The notes under the pieces: generated by a model
What the model was told of the DNA's origin: nothing
Database searches by the model: none
The model's input: only the letters and a program-made list of their open reading frames with translations
Shown here: in pieces, positions 1 to 11,099 of the stretch
Numbering within the stretch: the first letter of the stretch is position 1
Layout of the letters: each line of letters opens with the position of its first letter
Program-made: the position numbers and the translations under genes
From: Arachis hypogaea
Lineage: Eukaryota > Streptophyta > Magnoliopsida > Fabales > Fabaceae
DNA: 64,000 nt
Reading direction: 5' to 3'
NCBI RefSeq assembly: GCF_003086295.3
Contig: NC_092046.1
Location: forward strand, 100,481,363 to 100,545,362

Positions 1-663
1 ATCTAAATTGCTGAGAGATGTAAATTGCTTGAAGAGTAAAAGGAATTTGGGTGCTGGGATTTGGAATTCGACAAGAAAATATAAATTGAAGCAAATTAGA
101 AAGATATTAGATGAAGGGGTTCAGTTCAGTAGCAAAATAGAAAGGAAAATTTCTTGGAGAAACAAACAGTAAAAAAACTTTATTCAATTATGAAATTCTT
201 AAAAGAGAAATTGAAGATCGAAGAAGAACAAAGAGATTAGAAAGTAGATCTAGATCTCACTTGCTCTCTTGATCCAGCAGAAAAGTAATTGCAAAAGAAA
301 TAAAAAAAAGAAAGACAGTAAATGAAACTTAGATCCAATTCTCCAATTCCCAAAATAGAAAAGTAGAAATTGCAGAAGAAGAAAATGAAAACAGAAATCT
401 AAACTCAGATCCAATTCTTAGAACACTTGAGAAGAGAGGCAAAAAGATGATTCTCAAACTTAGAATCAATGAAGCTCTTCAATCTCAATTCAAATGCCAA
501 GAACAGATAGCAGAAGTTGCAAAAGAAATGAAAATATAGAAAGAAAAAAACTCAGATCCCAATTCCCAAATCCCAAAGCCAGAACAATTCAAATCAAAGT
601 GAAAACTAAAATAGAGCTCCAGGTCCAAAGGTAAAAAGATGCTGTACAAATCAAATTAACTCC

Positions 664-671
664 TATTTATA
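664..671 (-). promoter_or_regulatory. E2 LTR TATA box
   Basis: TATAAATA on the minus strand, followed by GGAG. The same octamer is at 19253-19260 in the other LTR. It lies about 120 bp downstream of the AGCGCT array, the expected place for an LTR promoter. Confidence 0.6.
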
Positions 672-782
672 CACTTTCTATTTTTGGTTTTCAGAATTTG
701 GAGTGGGCATTTCAAATTGGTGAAGAAGTGGATCCAACATGGTATTTGATTGAAAATGGTCTATGGGTCCTAGCTCCAGTGG

Positions 783-1180
783 AGCGCTCAGTCAGGATTA
801 TCAATGCAGCGCTACAAGCCTTATCATGCTTCCCTTGCGTGCTTGCAATTCCTCAGCGCTCAGTTTGAAGATGCAACGTACCACTACACTTGCTCCTTGG
901 TTCCCCCTTCGAGCCTGGCTGCTCCCCTTTTTGCCAATTTCCACAGCGCTCAGCGAAGAGAATAGAACGTAGCGCTCCCTTGCTTGTTTGGTTCCCTCTT
1001 CGAACCCTGGTTGCCCCTCTTGTGAGTGCTGCGCCTTGATTTTCTTTTGAGCCATGCCCGAAAAAGGTAAAAGGAGTTAACGTAGCGCTCACTTCAATTG
1101 AGCGCTGGTGCCTTGTAGTTAAGCGCTCCGTTTTAATTGTCAACGTAGCGCCCTTGCTCTCCTTGCTTGGCCTCTCCATA
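783..1180 (-). repeat. Array of AGCGCT palindromes in E2 LTR U3
   Basis: Around ten copies of AGCGCT or one-base variants are spaced irregularly over 400 bp in otherwise AT-rich LTR sequence. The other LTR repeats the pattern at 19370-19815 with some sites intact where this copy is mutated and the reverse. The spacing is too irregular for a simple tandem repeat. Confidence 0.8.
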
Positions 1181-1223
1181 CTAGCGTTCACTCTTTGAGC
1201 GATACGCTCACTTTTTGAGTGAT

Positions 1224-1228
1224 GTGCC
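1224..1228. other. Target site duplication of E1, left copy (gtgcc)
   Basis: gtgcc directly precedes the TG of the E1 LTR and recurs at 11095-11099 directly after its CA. The homologous unbroken sequence in the other E2 LTR near 19812-19816 reads gtacc once. Confidence 0.95.
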
Positions 1229-2379
1229 TGGTACGCAGAATTGTGATTACACTTTAATTATGTAAAATTTATTGCTCTTTCTTTCCCTGGTAATGGCGCC
1301 AAAAACATGATGCCAAGACCATGGTTCACAACTCCGTGTAACTAACCAGCAAGTGCACTGGGTCGTCCAAGTAATACCTTACGTGAGTAAGGGTCGAATC
1401 CCACGGAGATTGTTGGTATGAAGCAAGCTATGGTCACCTTGCAAATCTCAGTTAGGCAGATATAAATTGATAATGGTGTTTTCGAATAATAATTAATAGA
1501 ATAGGGATAGAAATACTTATGTAATTCATTGGTGAGAATTTCAGATAAGGGAATGGAGATGCTTTGGTTCCTCTGAACCTCTGCTTTTCTGCTATCTTCA
1601 TCCAATCAGTCTTACTCCTTTCCATGGCTGGCTTTATGTGATACATCACCATTGTCAACGGCTACTTTCGGTCATCTCTCGGGAAAATGATCCAATGCCC
1701 TGTCACGGCACGGCTAATCGTCTGGAGGCATCACCCTTGTCAATAGCTTCATCTTATCCTCTCAGTGAAAATGATCAACGCACCCTGTCACGGCACGGCT
1801 ATTCATCTGTCGGTTCTCGATCATGCTGGAATAGGATTTACTATCCTTTTGCGTTTGTCACTAACACCCCGCAATCGCGAGTTTGGAGCTCGTCACAGTC
1901 ATCCAATCATTGAATCCTACTCGGAATGCCACATACAAGGTTTAGACCTTCCAGATTCTCTTGGATGCCGCCATCATTCTAGCTTACACCACGAAGATTC
2001 TGGTTAGGAGATCTAAGAGATACTCATTCAGTCGAAGGTAGAACGGAAGTGGTTGTCAGGCACGCGTTCATAGGGAATGATGATGATTGTCACGTTCATC
2101 ACATTCAGGTTGAAGTGCGAATGAATATCTTAGAAGCGAAATAAGATGAATTGAATAGAAAACAGTAGTACTTTGCATTAATCTTTGAGGAACAGCAGAG
2201 CTCCACACCTTAATCTATGGAGTGTAGAAACTCTACCGTTGAAAATACATAAGTGAAGGTCCAGGCATGGCCGAGATGGCCAGCCCCCAAAACGTGATCA
2301 ATAGATCAAAATATAATCCAAAGATTATCCTAAGATCCTAAGATGATCAAAAGATGTCTAATACAATAGTGAAAGGCCC

Positions 2380-2387
2380 TATTTATA
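2380..2387 (-). promoter_or_regulatory. E1 LTR TATA box
   Basis: TATAAATA followed by GGG on the minus strand, about 600 bp from the LTR start, the same offset as in E5 and E6. The functional copy in the 5' LTR is at 10485-10492. Confidence 0.65.
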
Positions 2388-2504
2388 ATAAACTAGCTAC
2401 TAGGGTTTACAGAAGTAAGTAATTGATGCATAAATCCACTTCCGGGGCCCACTTGGTGTGTGCTTGGGCTGAGCTTGAGTGTTGCACGTTTAGAGGTCCT
2501 TCTT

Positions 2505-2613
2505 GGAGTTGAACGCCAGTATTTGTGCCAGTTTGGGCGTTCAACTCTGATTTTGGCTCCTTTTCTGGCGCTAGACGCCAGATTTGGGCAGAAAGCTGGC
2601 GTTGAACGCCAGT
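2505..2613 (-). repeat. GGCGTTxAACGCC palindrome array in E1 LTR
   Basis: Whole or half copies of the palindrome CTGGCGTTGAACGCCAG and variants (ggagttgaacgccag, gggcgttcaactc, ctggcgctagacgccag). The right LTR repeats them at 10613-10721. The array lies about 120-230 bp upstream of the TATA box. Confidence 0.85.
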
Positions 2614-2989
2614 TTACGTCGTTTATTGTTGGCCAAAGCATAAACTATTATATATTGCTGGAAATCCCTAGATGTCTACTTTCCAACGCAATTGGAAGCG
2701 CGCCATTTAGAGTTCTGTAGCTCCAGAAAATCCACTTTGAGTGTAGGGAGGTCAGAATCCAACAGCATCAGCAGTCCTTCTTCAACCTCTGAATCTGATT
2801 TCTGCTCTCAAGTCCCTCAGTTTCAGCCAGAAAATACCTGAAATCATAGAAAAACAGACAAACTCATAGTAAAGTCCAGAAATGTGAATTTAACATAAAA
2901 TCTATTAAAAACATCCCTAAAAGTAACTAGATTCTACTAAAAATATACTAAAAACAATGCCAAAAAGCGTATAAATTATCCGCTCATCA

Positions 2990-3027
2990 CAACACCAAAC
3001 TTAAATTGTTGCTTGTCCCCAAGCAAC
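2990..3027 (-). other. E1 polypurine-tract region with stem-loop
   Basis: On the minus strand an 8-bp perfect stem GTTGCTTG / CAAGCAAC with GGGA loop (3008-3027) is followed by TTTAAGTTTGGTGTTG, which directly abuts the 3' LTR. The position identifies the second-strand primer region, although the tract is unusually T-rich. The same arrangement occurs in E2, E4 and E5, and in altered sequence in E3 and E7. Confidence 0.7.
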
Positions 3028-4034
3028 TGAAAATCAAATAGGATAAAAAGAAGAGAATATACTATAAATTTCAAACTATCAATGAAACATAACTCCAATT
3101 AAATGAGCGGGACTTATAGCTTTTTGCCTCTTGAATAGTTTTGGCATCTCACTCTATCCATTGAGGTTCAGAATGATTGGCATCTATAGGAACTCAGAGT
3201 TCAGATAGTGTTATTGATTCTCCTAGTTCAGTATGATGATTCTTGAACACAACTATTTTATGAGTCTTGGCCGTGGCCCTAAGCACTTTGTTTTCCAGTA
3301 TTACCACCGGATACATAAATGCCATAGACACATAATTGGGTGAACCTTTTCAGATTGTGACTCAGCTTTGCTAAAGTCCCCAATTAGAGGTGTTCAGGGT
3401 TCTTAAGCACACTCTTTTTTTTTTTGCTTTGGACCTTGACTTTAACCGCTCAGTCTCAAGTTTTCACTTGACACCTACACGCCACAAGCACATGGTTAGG
3501 GACAGCTTGGTTTAGCCGCTTAGACCAGGATTTTATTCCTTTAGGCCCCTCTATCCACTGATGCTCAAACCCTTGGGATCCTTTTTATTTGCCCTTGCCT
3601 TTTGATTTTAAGGGTTATTGGCTTTTTGCTCTTGCCTCTTGGTTTTAAGAGCTTTTGGCTTTTTCTGCTTGCTTTTTCTTTCTAAATTTTTTTTTTGCCT
3701 ATTTTTTTTTCTGCAAGCTTTGTTCCTTGCTGCTTTTTCTTGCTTCAAGAATCATTTTTATGATTTTTCAGATTATCAAATAACATGTCTCCTAGTCATC
3801 ATTCTTTCAAGAGCCAACATATTTAACATTCTTAAACAACAATTTCAAAAGACATATGCACTGTTGAATTAAAACATTTTTTCTTTAAGAGAGGTGATGG
3901 ATTCGTAGGACATTCATAACTTTAAGACAAAGTTACTAACTACTAATGATCATGTAATGAAGACACAAACATAGATAAGCACATAACATAGAAAACGAAA
4001 AACAGAAGAAATAAGAACAAGGAATGAATCCACC
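3028..4034 (-). other. E1 3' non-coding region
   Basis: No gene seen. It has a pyrimidine-rich stretch (3590-3740 as written), which is A-rich on the element strand, and two tandem hairpins: CCCTT/AAGGG (3592-3614) and GCTCTT/AAGAGC (3628-3652). The corresponding region follows ORF2 in E4, E5 and E6. Confidence 0.7.
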
Positions 4035-4347
4035 TTAGTGATGGTGACGTTTCCTTCTTGAGGAACCAATGATGTCCTTGAGCTCTTCTATGTCTCTTCC
4101 TTGTCTTTGTTGCTTCTCCCTCATTGCTTTTTGATCTTCTCTAATTTTATGAAGGATGATGGAGTGCTCTTTATGTTCCACCCTTAGTTGCTTCCAATAA
4201 TTGTGTGGAAGAAAATGTATCCCCTGAGGTATCTCAGGGATCTCTTGATTTGCAGTCAAATGTTCTACCACTGAGCTATAGACCCTTGATGGAAGCTTTT
4301 GTCTTCCCTTTCCTCTTTCTAGAGGTTTCTCTGGCCTTAGGTGCCAT
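4035..4347 (-). pseudogene. E1 ORF2 remnant, internally deleted
   Basis: The frame starts with the same MAPK-type N-terminus as ORF2 of E5 and E6 and ends with the same C-terminal coiled-coil segment and GSSRRKRHHH tail. Only 313 bp remain against 1149 bp in E5 and E6, so the middle, with the whole conserved domain, is gone. In place of the missing middle is a stretch resembling the 5' part of tRNA-Cys, and an in-frame TAG occurs soon after the N-terminus. It cannot make the normal protein. An intact relative is at 45135-46283. Confidence 0.85.
4237..4285 (-). other. tRNA-Cys-like 5' fragment inside ORF2 remnant
   Basis: The minus strand reads GGGTCTATAGCTCAGTGGTA and continues through an anticodon-arm-like TTTGACTGCAAATCAA to a variable-loop-like segment. 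D arm, anticodon stem and a GCA anticodon are recognisable from memory of plant tRNA-Cys. The T arm and acceptor 3' strand are missing, so this is a fragment and not a tRNA gene. It sits at the deletion junction in ORF2. E4 has a related sequence at 34195-34231. Confidence 0.6.
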
Positions 4348-4382
4348 CAATGGTAATGGAAAAACAAAAAGATTATGCTTTT

Positions 4383-4420
4383 ACCACACCAAACTTAGAA
4401 TGTTGCTCGCCCTCGAGCAA
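4383..4420 (-). other. Stem-loop plus PPT-like motif upstream of ORF2 (E1)
   Basis: Minus strand: TTGCTCG-AGGG-CGAGCAA (7-bp stem, 4403-4420), then CATTCTAAGTTTGGTGTGG. This duplicates the stem-loop and motif found before the 3' LTR, with different stem bases that still pair. Confidence 0.7.
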
Positions 4421-5042
4421 TAGAAGAAAGAATAGAAGAAAAAGAAGAAGATATGGAGGAGATGGAGGGATGTGTGTATGGATGTGAGTGGTGAATGGAG
4501 AACAGAAGGGATGATCATGAATGGAGAGAGGGAGGGTGAGGTGGGTGGAGATCTTGTGGGATTCACAGATCCGGAGATGATCCTGTGGTGTCCACAGATC
4601 TTGAGGTGTCAAGGCATTTACATCCCTGCACCAATTTAGGCATGTAAAATGCCCTTGCACACAACTCTGGGCGTTCAACGCCAGGTTGGTGCCCATTTTG
4701 GGCGTTCAACGCCCATTTGTTGCCATTTCTGGCGTTGAAGCCAGAACCATGCTTGTTCTGGGCGTTCAGCGCCAGGATGCTGCCCATTTTGGGCGTTCAG
4801 CGCTAGAACCATGCTCTGTTCTGGCGTTGAACGCCAGGCAGATGCTCCTCAAAGGTGTGATTTTTCTTCTGCTGTTTTTGATTCCGTTTTCAATTTTTAT
4901 ATTTATTTTGTGACTCCACATGATCATGAACCTACAAAGACATATAACTAAGAAAAATATAGTTAGATAAATAAAAATTGGGTTGCCTCCCAACAAGCGC
5001 TTCTTTAATGTCAATAGCTTGACAGTGGGCTCTCATGGAGCC
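4421..5042 (-). other. E1 gag-pro to ORF2 intergenic region with palindrome array and hairpin module
   Basis: No gene. From 5042 downward on the minus strand: hairpins GGCTC/GAGCC, GTCAA-GCTA-TTGAC (5010-5023) and TTGGG-AGGCAA-CCCAA (4978-4993). Then come about eight GGCGTTxAACGCC palindromes (4667-4840), a repeat with GATCCTGTGG/CCACAGATC (4556-4605), and a pyrimidine-rich stretch on the element strand leading to ORF2. Confidence 0.75.
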
Positions 5043-7370
5043 TCACAGATGTTCAGAGCATTGTTGAAACTCTCCAACACCAAACTTAGAGTTTGGATAT
5101 GGGAGTTCAACACCAAACTTAGAGTTTGGTTGTGGCCTCCCAACACCAAACTTAGAGTTTGACTGTGGGGGCTTTGTTTGACTCTGCTTTGAGAGAAGCT
5201 TTTCATGCTTCCTCTCCATGGTTGCAGAGGGAGATCCTTGAGTTTTAAACACAAGGGAGTCCTCATTCCATTGAAGGACTAGTTCACCTCTGTCAACATC
5301 AATCACAGCTCTTGCTGTGGCCAGGAAAGGTCTTCCTAGGATGATGGATTCATCCTCTTCCTTTCCAGTATCCAGGACTATGAAATCAGCAGGGATGTAA
5401 AGGCCTTCAACCTTTACTAATACATCCTCTACTTGTCCATATGCCTATTTTCTTGAATTGTCTGCCATCTCTAATGAGATTTTAGCAGCTTGCACCCCAT
5501 AGATTCCCAGTTTCTCTATTACAGAGAGGGGCATGAGGTTTATCCCTGAACCAAGGTCACACAGAGCCTTAAAGATCATGGTGCCTATGGTACAAGGTAT
5601 TATGAACTTTCCAGGATCCTGTCTCTTCTGAGGCAATGTCAGTTGATCCAGATCACTTAGTTCATTGATGAACAAGGGAGGTTCGTCTTCCCAAGTATCA
5701 ATGCCAAATAATTTGGCATTCAGCTTCATGATTGCACCAAGGAACTTGGCAGTTTGCTCTTCAGTAACATCCTCATTCTCTTCAGAAGAGGAATACTCAT
5801 CAGAGCTCATGAAGGGCATAAGGAGGTTCAATGGAATCTCTATGGTCTCTAGATGAGCCTCAGAGTCCTTTGGTTCCTCAGAGGGAAGCTCCTTATTGAT
5901 CACTGGACATCCCAGGAGGTCTTCCTCCTTGGGATTCACGTCCTCCACTCCCCTTGTAGGTTCGGCCATGGTGCTTATGTCAATGGCCTTGCACTCTCCT
6001 TTTGGGTACTCTTCTGTATTGCTTGGGAGAGTACTGGGAGGGATTTCAGTGATCCTTTTACTCAGCTGGCCCACTTGTGCTTCCAAATTTCTAATGGAAG
6101 ACCTGGTTTCATTCATGAAACTCACAGTGGCCTTGGATAGATCAGAGACTAGATTTGCTAAATTAGAAGAATTTTGTTCAGAGTTCTCTGTCTGTTGCTG
6201 AGTGGATGATGGAAAAGGTTTATTATTGTTAAACCTGTTTCTTCCACCATTATTAAAGCCTTGTTGAGGCTTTTGATCCTTCCATGAGAAATTTGGATGA
6301 TTTCTCCATGATGAGTTATAGGTGTTTCCATAAGGTTCACCTAAGTAATTCACCTCTGCTATTGCAGGGTTCTCAGGATCATAAGCTTCTTCTTCATAAG
6401 AAGCCTCTTGAGTACTGTTGGATGCAGCTTGCATTCCATGCAGACTCTGAGAGATCATATTGACTTGCTGAGTCAATATTTTATTCTGAGCCAATATGGC
6501 ATTCATAGTATCAACTTCAAGAACTCCCTTCTTCATGGGCGTCCCATTATTCACAGGATTCCTTTCAGAAGTGTACATGAACTGGTTATTAGCAACCATG
6601 TCAATGAGTTCTTGAGCTTCTGCAGGCATTTTCTTTAGGTGAATGGATCCACCTGCAGAAGTGTCCAGTGACGTTTTTGATAGCTCAGATAAACCATCAT
6701 AGAATATATCCAGGATGGTCCATTCTGAAAGCATATCAGAAGGACACTTTTTGGTCAACTGTTTGTATCTTTCCCAAGCTTCATAGAGGGATTCACCTTC
6801 TTTCTGTCTGAAGGTTTGAACATTAGCTCTAAGCTTGCTCAGCTTTTGAGGAGGAAAATACTTGGCTAAGAAAGCCGTGACCAGCTTATCCCAAGAGTTC
6901 AGGCTGTCTTTGGGTTGAGAATCCAACCATAATCTAGCTCTGTCTCTTATAGCAAAAGGGAAAAGCATGAGCCTGTAGACTTCAGGATCTACTCCATTAG
7001 TCTTAACAGTATCACATATCTACAAGAATTCAGTTAAGAACTAAAAAGGATCTTCAGATGGAAGTCCATGAAACTTGCAGTTCTGCTGCATCAGAGAAAC
7101 TAATTGAGGTTTCAGCTCAAAGTTGTTTGCTCCAATGGCAGGAATGGAGATGCTTCTTCCATGTAAATTGGAATTAGGTGCAGTAAAGTCACCAAGCATC
7201 TTCCTTACATTATTATTATTTTCGGCTGCCATCTCCTCTTCCTGTTCAAAAATTTCTGAAAGGTTATCTCTGGACTGTTGTAATTTAACTTCTCTTAATT
7301 TTCTCTTCAGAGTCCTTTCAGGTTCTGGATCTGCTTCCACAAGAATGTTCTTATCCTTGATCCTGCTCAT
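5043..7370 (-). pseudogene. gag-pro: E1 gag-protease pseudogene
   Basis: Gag packages element RNA into a particle and the aspartic protease cuts the polyprotein. The minus-strand frame from MSRxKDKNIL at 7370 matches E6 gag-pro through the gag domain (RDRARLWLDSQPKDSLNSW), the WRNHPNFSW motif and the protease word CDLGSGIN, ending at 5043 after three NSKFGV repeats. Three in-frame stops break it, at 7041-7043, 7020-7022 and 5445-5447. Each is TAG where E5 or E6 has CAG. No frameshift is apparent, so the decay is by point change only. Confidence 0.92.
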
Positions 7371-9309
7371 ATAACAAAGAAGAGGGCACAGAAAAAAATA
7401 ATAATAATAATATGGATCCTTTAAACCACAGTATAGGGATCCCTTTGTGAGTGGAAGAAAAGAGGGGGAGATAAAGAATGTAATGTAATGGAAGAAGCAC
7501 ATCTGTGAGGAGGGTTGAGATGTGAGATGAGATGTTGGTAAATGAATAAATAAATAGAAGGAGATGAGAGAGAAGGAATTTTCGAAAATAATTTTTGAAA
7601 AAAGAGTTAGTGATTTTTGAAAATAGTTTTTTTTTTTGAAAAATGTTAGTAATTTTCGAAAATTAAGATTTAAAAATTAAAATAATTAGTTAAAAAGAGA
7701 TTTTTGAAAAAGAGAGAAGATATTTTCAAAAATTAGAGAGAGAGAGTTAGTTAGGTAGTTTTGAAAAAGTTAAGAAACAAATAAAAAGTTAGTTAGTTAG
7801 TTGAAACAAATTTTGAAAAGATAAGAAGTTAGGAGGTTAGAAAAGATATTTTGAAACCAACTTTTTGAAAAAGGTAAGATAAGAAGATATTTTAGAAATT
7901 AGTTTTGAAAAAGATTTGATTTTTAAAATCTCAATTAATGACTTGATTCATAAGAAATCACAAGATATGATTCTAGAACTTAAAGTTTGAATCTTTCTTA
8001 ACAAGCAAGTAACAAACTTCAAATTTTTGAATCAAAACATTAATTGATTATGTTATTTTCGAAAATTTGATATAAAAATAAGAAAAAGATTTTTGAAAAA
8101 TATTTTTGGAATTTTCGAAAATAACTAAGAATTTTGAAAAAGATTTGATTTTTGAAAAAGATTTTGAAAAAGATAAGATTTTCAAATTGAAAATTTGATT
8201 TGACTCATAAGAAACAACTTGATTTTAAAAATTTTTGAAAAAGTCAACTCAAATTTTCGAATTTGATGAGAGAAAAAAAAGGAAAGATATTTTTTATTTT
8301 TTTATTTTTGAATTTTTATGATGAGAGAGAAAAATAACAAAAAGAATCAATGCATGAAAATTTTGGATCAAAACAATGAATGCATGCATGAATGCTATGA
8401 ATGTCAAGATGAACACCAAGAACACTATGAAGATCATGATGAACATCAAGAACATAATTTTGAAAAATTTTTAATGCAAGGAAAACATGCAAGACACCAA
8501 ACTTAGAATTCTTTAATGCTTAGACACTAAGAATTCAAGAATGCATATGAAAAACAAGAAAAGACACAAAACATGCAAATGCAAAGATCAAACAAGAAGA
8601 CTTACCAAGAACAACTTGAACATCATGAAGAACACCATGAATGCATGAAATTTTCGAAAAATGCAAGATGCACATGCAATTGACACCAAACTTATAACAT
8701 GACTCAAGACTCAAACAAGAAACATGAAATATTTTTTATTTTTATGATTTTCTAAATTTTTTTGGATTTTCATTTTATATTTTTCGAAAAACTATTTTGG
8801 AAAAGAAAAATAAGGATTCCAAAATTTTTAATATGAATTCCAGGAATCTTGCCATATTAGTCTAAAGCTTCAGTCCAGGAATTAGACATGGCTCACTAGC
8901 CAGCCAAGCTTTCAAAGAAAGCTTCAGTCCAAAACACTAGACATGGCCAATGGCCAGCCAAGCTTCAGCATGTAAATCAGGAACAGCAACAGGTGGATTA
9001 GCAACAACTAGCTTGCTCTTGATAACAAATTGCTAGCCTCAGTCCAAATGAATTTAGACATGGCTTTACAGCCAGCCAGGCTTCACATGCTTCATGAAAC
9101 ACTAGAATTCATTCTTTAAAAATTTTGAAGCCATAGAATAATTTATTTTTGAAAACTTTTTTTTTTTCGAAAACAAAAGAAAAATTTTTGAAAGATTTTT
9201 TGTTTTTTTTGTTTTTTTTTTTTTTTGAAAAATTTTTGAAAAGAAAACAAAAAGAAAATTACCTAATCTGAGCAACAAGATGAACCGTCAGTTGTCCAAA
9301 CTCGAACAA
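7371..9309 (-). other. E1 5' leader (untranslated)
   Basis: About 1.9 kb of AT-rich sequence between primer site and gag with no convincing gene. Near gag is an (ATT)n tract (7398-7410). The middle is dominated by TTTTCAAAAAT and TTTTCGAAAA words. Around 8350-8460 a diverged tandem repeat of a CATGAATG / GAACAT kind creates a low-complexity minus-sense ORF that I do not count as a gene. At 8862-9084 lies the three-unit structured array. Confidence 0.75.
8862..9084 (-). other. Three tandem three-way-junction RNA units in E1 leader
   Basis: On the minus strand three units of about 50 nt each have an outer stem (AGCCT/AGGCT; AAGCTT/AAGCTT; AAAGCTT/AAGCTTT), an inner hairpin A (TGGCT-GTAA-AGCCA; TGGCC-ATT-GGCCA; TGGCT-AGTG-AGCCA) and a hairpin B (GTCTAAA/TTTGGAC; GTCTA/TGGAC twice). 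Same order as in E6. Confidence 0.7.
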
Positions 9310-9327
9310 TCCCCGGCAATGGCGCCA
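9310..9327 (-). other. E1 primer binding site, tRNA-Asp type
   Basis: Minus strand TGGCGCCATTGCCGGGGA, one base from the complement of the plant tRNA-Asp 3' end, 6 nt inside the 5' LTR. Confidence 0.85.
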
Positions 9328-9333
9328 AAAACT

Positions 9334-11094
9334 TGGTACGCGAAATCGTGATTACACTTTAATTATGTAAAATTTATTGCTCTTTCTTTCCCTGGTAATG
9401 GCGCCAAAAACATGATGCCAAGACCATGGTTCACAACTCCGTGTAACTAACCAGCAAGTGCACTGGGTCGTCCAAGTAATACCTTACGTGAGTAAGGGTC
9501 GAATCCCACGGAGATTGTTGGTATGAAGCAAGCTATGGTCACCTTGCAAATCTCAGTTAGGCAGATATAAATTGATAATGGTGTTTTCGAATAATAATTA
9601 ATAGAATAGGGATAGAAATACTTATGTAATTCATTGGTGAGAATTTCAGATAAGCGAATGGAGATGCTTTCGTTCCTCTGAACCTCTGCTTTCCTGCTAT
9701 CTTCATCCAATCAGTCTTACTCCTTTCCATGGCTGGCTTTATGTAATACATCACCATTGTCAATGGCTACTTTCGGTCATCTCTCGGGAAAATGATCCAA
9801 TGCCCTGTCACGGCACGGCTAATCGTCTGGAGGCATCACCCTTATCAATAGCTTCATCTTATCCTCTCAGTGAAAATGATCAACGCACCCTGTCATGGCA
9901 CGGCTATTCATTTGTCGGTTCTCGATCATGCTGGAATAGGATTTACTATCCTTTTGCGTCTGTCACTAACGCCCCGCAATCGCGAGTTTGGAGCTCGTCA
10001 CAGTCATCCAATCATTGAATCCTACTCGGAATACCACATACACGGTTTAGACCTTCCAGATTCTCTTGGATGCCGCCATCATTCTAGCTTACGCCACGAA
10101 GATTCTGGTTAGGAGATCTAAGAGATACTCATTCAGTCGAAGGTAGAACGGAAGTGGTTGTCAGGCACGCGTTCATAGGGAATGATGATGATTGTCACGT
10201 TCATCACATTCAGGTTGAAGTGCGAATGAATATCTTAGAAGCAAAATAAGATGAATTGAATAGAAAACAGTAGTACTTTGCATTAATCTTTGAGGAACAG
10301 CAGAGCTCCACACCTTAATCTATGGAGTGTAGAAACTCTACCGTTGAAAATACATAAGTGAAGGTCCAGGCATGGCCGAGATGGCCAGCCCCCAAAACGT
10401 GATCAATAGATCAAAATATAATCCAAAGATTATCCTAAGATCCTAAGATGATCAAAAGATGTCTAATACAATAGTGAAAGGCCCTATTTATAATAAACTA
10501 GCTACTAGGGTTTACAGAAGTAAGTAATTGATGCATAAATCCACTTCCGGGGCCCACTTGGTGTGTGCTTGGGCTGAGGTTGAGTGTTGCACATTTAGAG
10601 GTCCTTCTAGGAGTTGAACGCCAGTATTTGTGCCAGTTTGGGCGTTCAACTCTGATTTTGGCTCCTTTTCTGGCGCTAGACGCCAGATTTGGGCAGAAAG
10701 CTGGCATTGAACGCCAGTTTACGTCATTTATTGTTGGCTAAAGTATGGACTATTATATATTGCTGGAAAGCCCTGGATATCTACCTTTTAAAGCAATTGG
10801 AAGCGCGCCATTTAGAGTTCTGTAGCTCCAGAAAATTCACTTTGAGTGCAGGGAGGTCAGAATCCAACAGCATCAGCAGTCCTTCTTCAACCTCTGAATC
10901 TGATTTCTGGTCTCAAGTCCCTCAGTTTCAGCCAGAAAATACCTGAAATCATAGAAAAACACACAAACTCATAGTAAAGTCCAGAAATGTGAATTTAACA
11001 TAAAATCTATTAAAAACATCCCTAAAAGTAACTAGATTCTACTAAAAATATACTAAAAACAATGCCAAAAAGCGTATAAATTATCCGCTCATCA
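9334..11094 (-). repeat. E1 5' LTR
   Basis: 1761 bp, equal in length to the left LTR. Palindrome array at 10613-10721 and TATA box at 10485-10492, both read on the minus strand. Ends TG/CA; followed by TSD gtgcc at 11095-11099. Confidence 0.95.
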
Positions 11095-11099
11095 GTGCC
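11095..11099. other. Target site duplication of E1, right copy (gtgcc)
   Basis: Same five bases as 1224-1228. The E2 LTR continues directly after it (ttgttcctttgg), matching 19817 onward in the uninterrupted LTR. Confidence 0.95.

Larger units (their letters stand above)
1..1228 (-). repeat. E2 3' LTR, first segment (window edge to E1 insertion)
   Basis: Matches the right E2 LTR from about 18591 to 19815 with scattered substitutions. On the minus strand it holds U3, a TATAAATA box at 664-671 and an array of AGCGCT palindromes between 783 and 1180. The first about 380 bases of the LTR 3' end are outside the window. It resumes at 11100 after E1. Confidence 0.9.
1229..2989 (-). repeat. E1 3' LTR
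   Basis: Minus-strand sequence opens TGATGAGCGGATAATTTATA, the same start as E4, E5 and E6. It contains a palindrome array (2505-2613), a TATA box (2380-2387), a roughly 85-bp tandem duplication around the CCGTGCCGTGACAGGG word (about 1640-1830), a CTTAC-GTGA-GTAAG type hairpin near 1378-1391, and a fossil primer-site sequence at about 1285-1303 near its 3' end. Confidence 0.95.
1229..11094 (-). mobile_element. E1: complete FIDEL-like LTR retrotransposon lacking RT/integrase
   Basis: Both LTRs are exactly 1761 bp, start TG and end CA, and are flanked by the 5-bp TSD gtgcc. Minus-strand order: 5' LTR, primer site, about 1.9-kb leader, gag-pro pseudogene, hairpin module, palindrome array, a shrunken ORF2, polypurine tract, 3' LTR. 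The two LTRs differ by a small number of substitutions by eye, so the insertion is fairly young. It carries no pol beyond protease. Closest relatives in the window are E5 and E6, in the opposite orientation. Confidence 0.95.

Noticed and set aside
4237..4285. Functional tRNA-Cys gene
   Set aside because: The T arm and acceptor 3' strand are missing and the sequence runs into ORF2 remnant.
8318..8506. Small ORF rich in Cys, Glu and His in the leader (also near 40466, 51872, 61205)
   Set aside because: Antisense to the element and made of a diverged tandem DNA repeat; its frame and length are not kept between copies.
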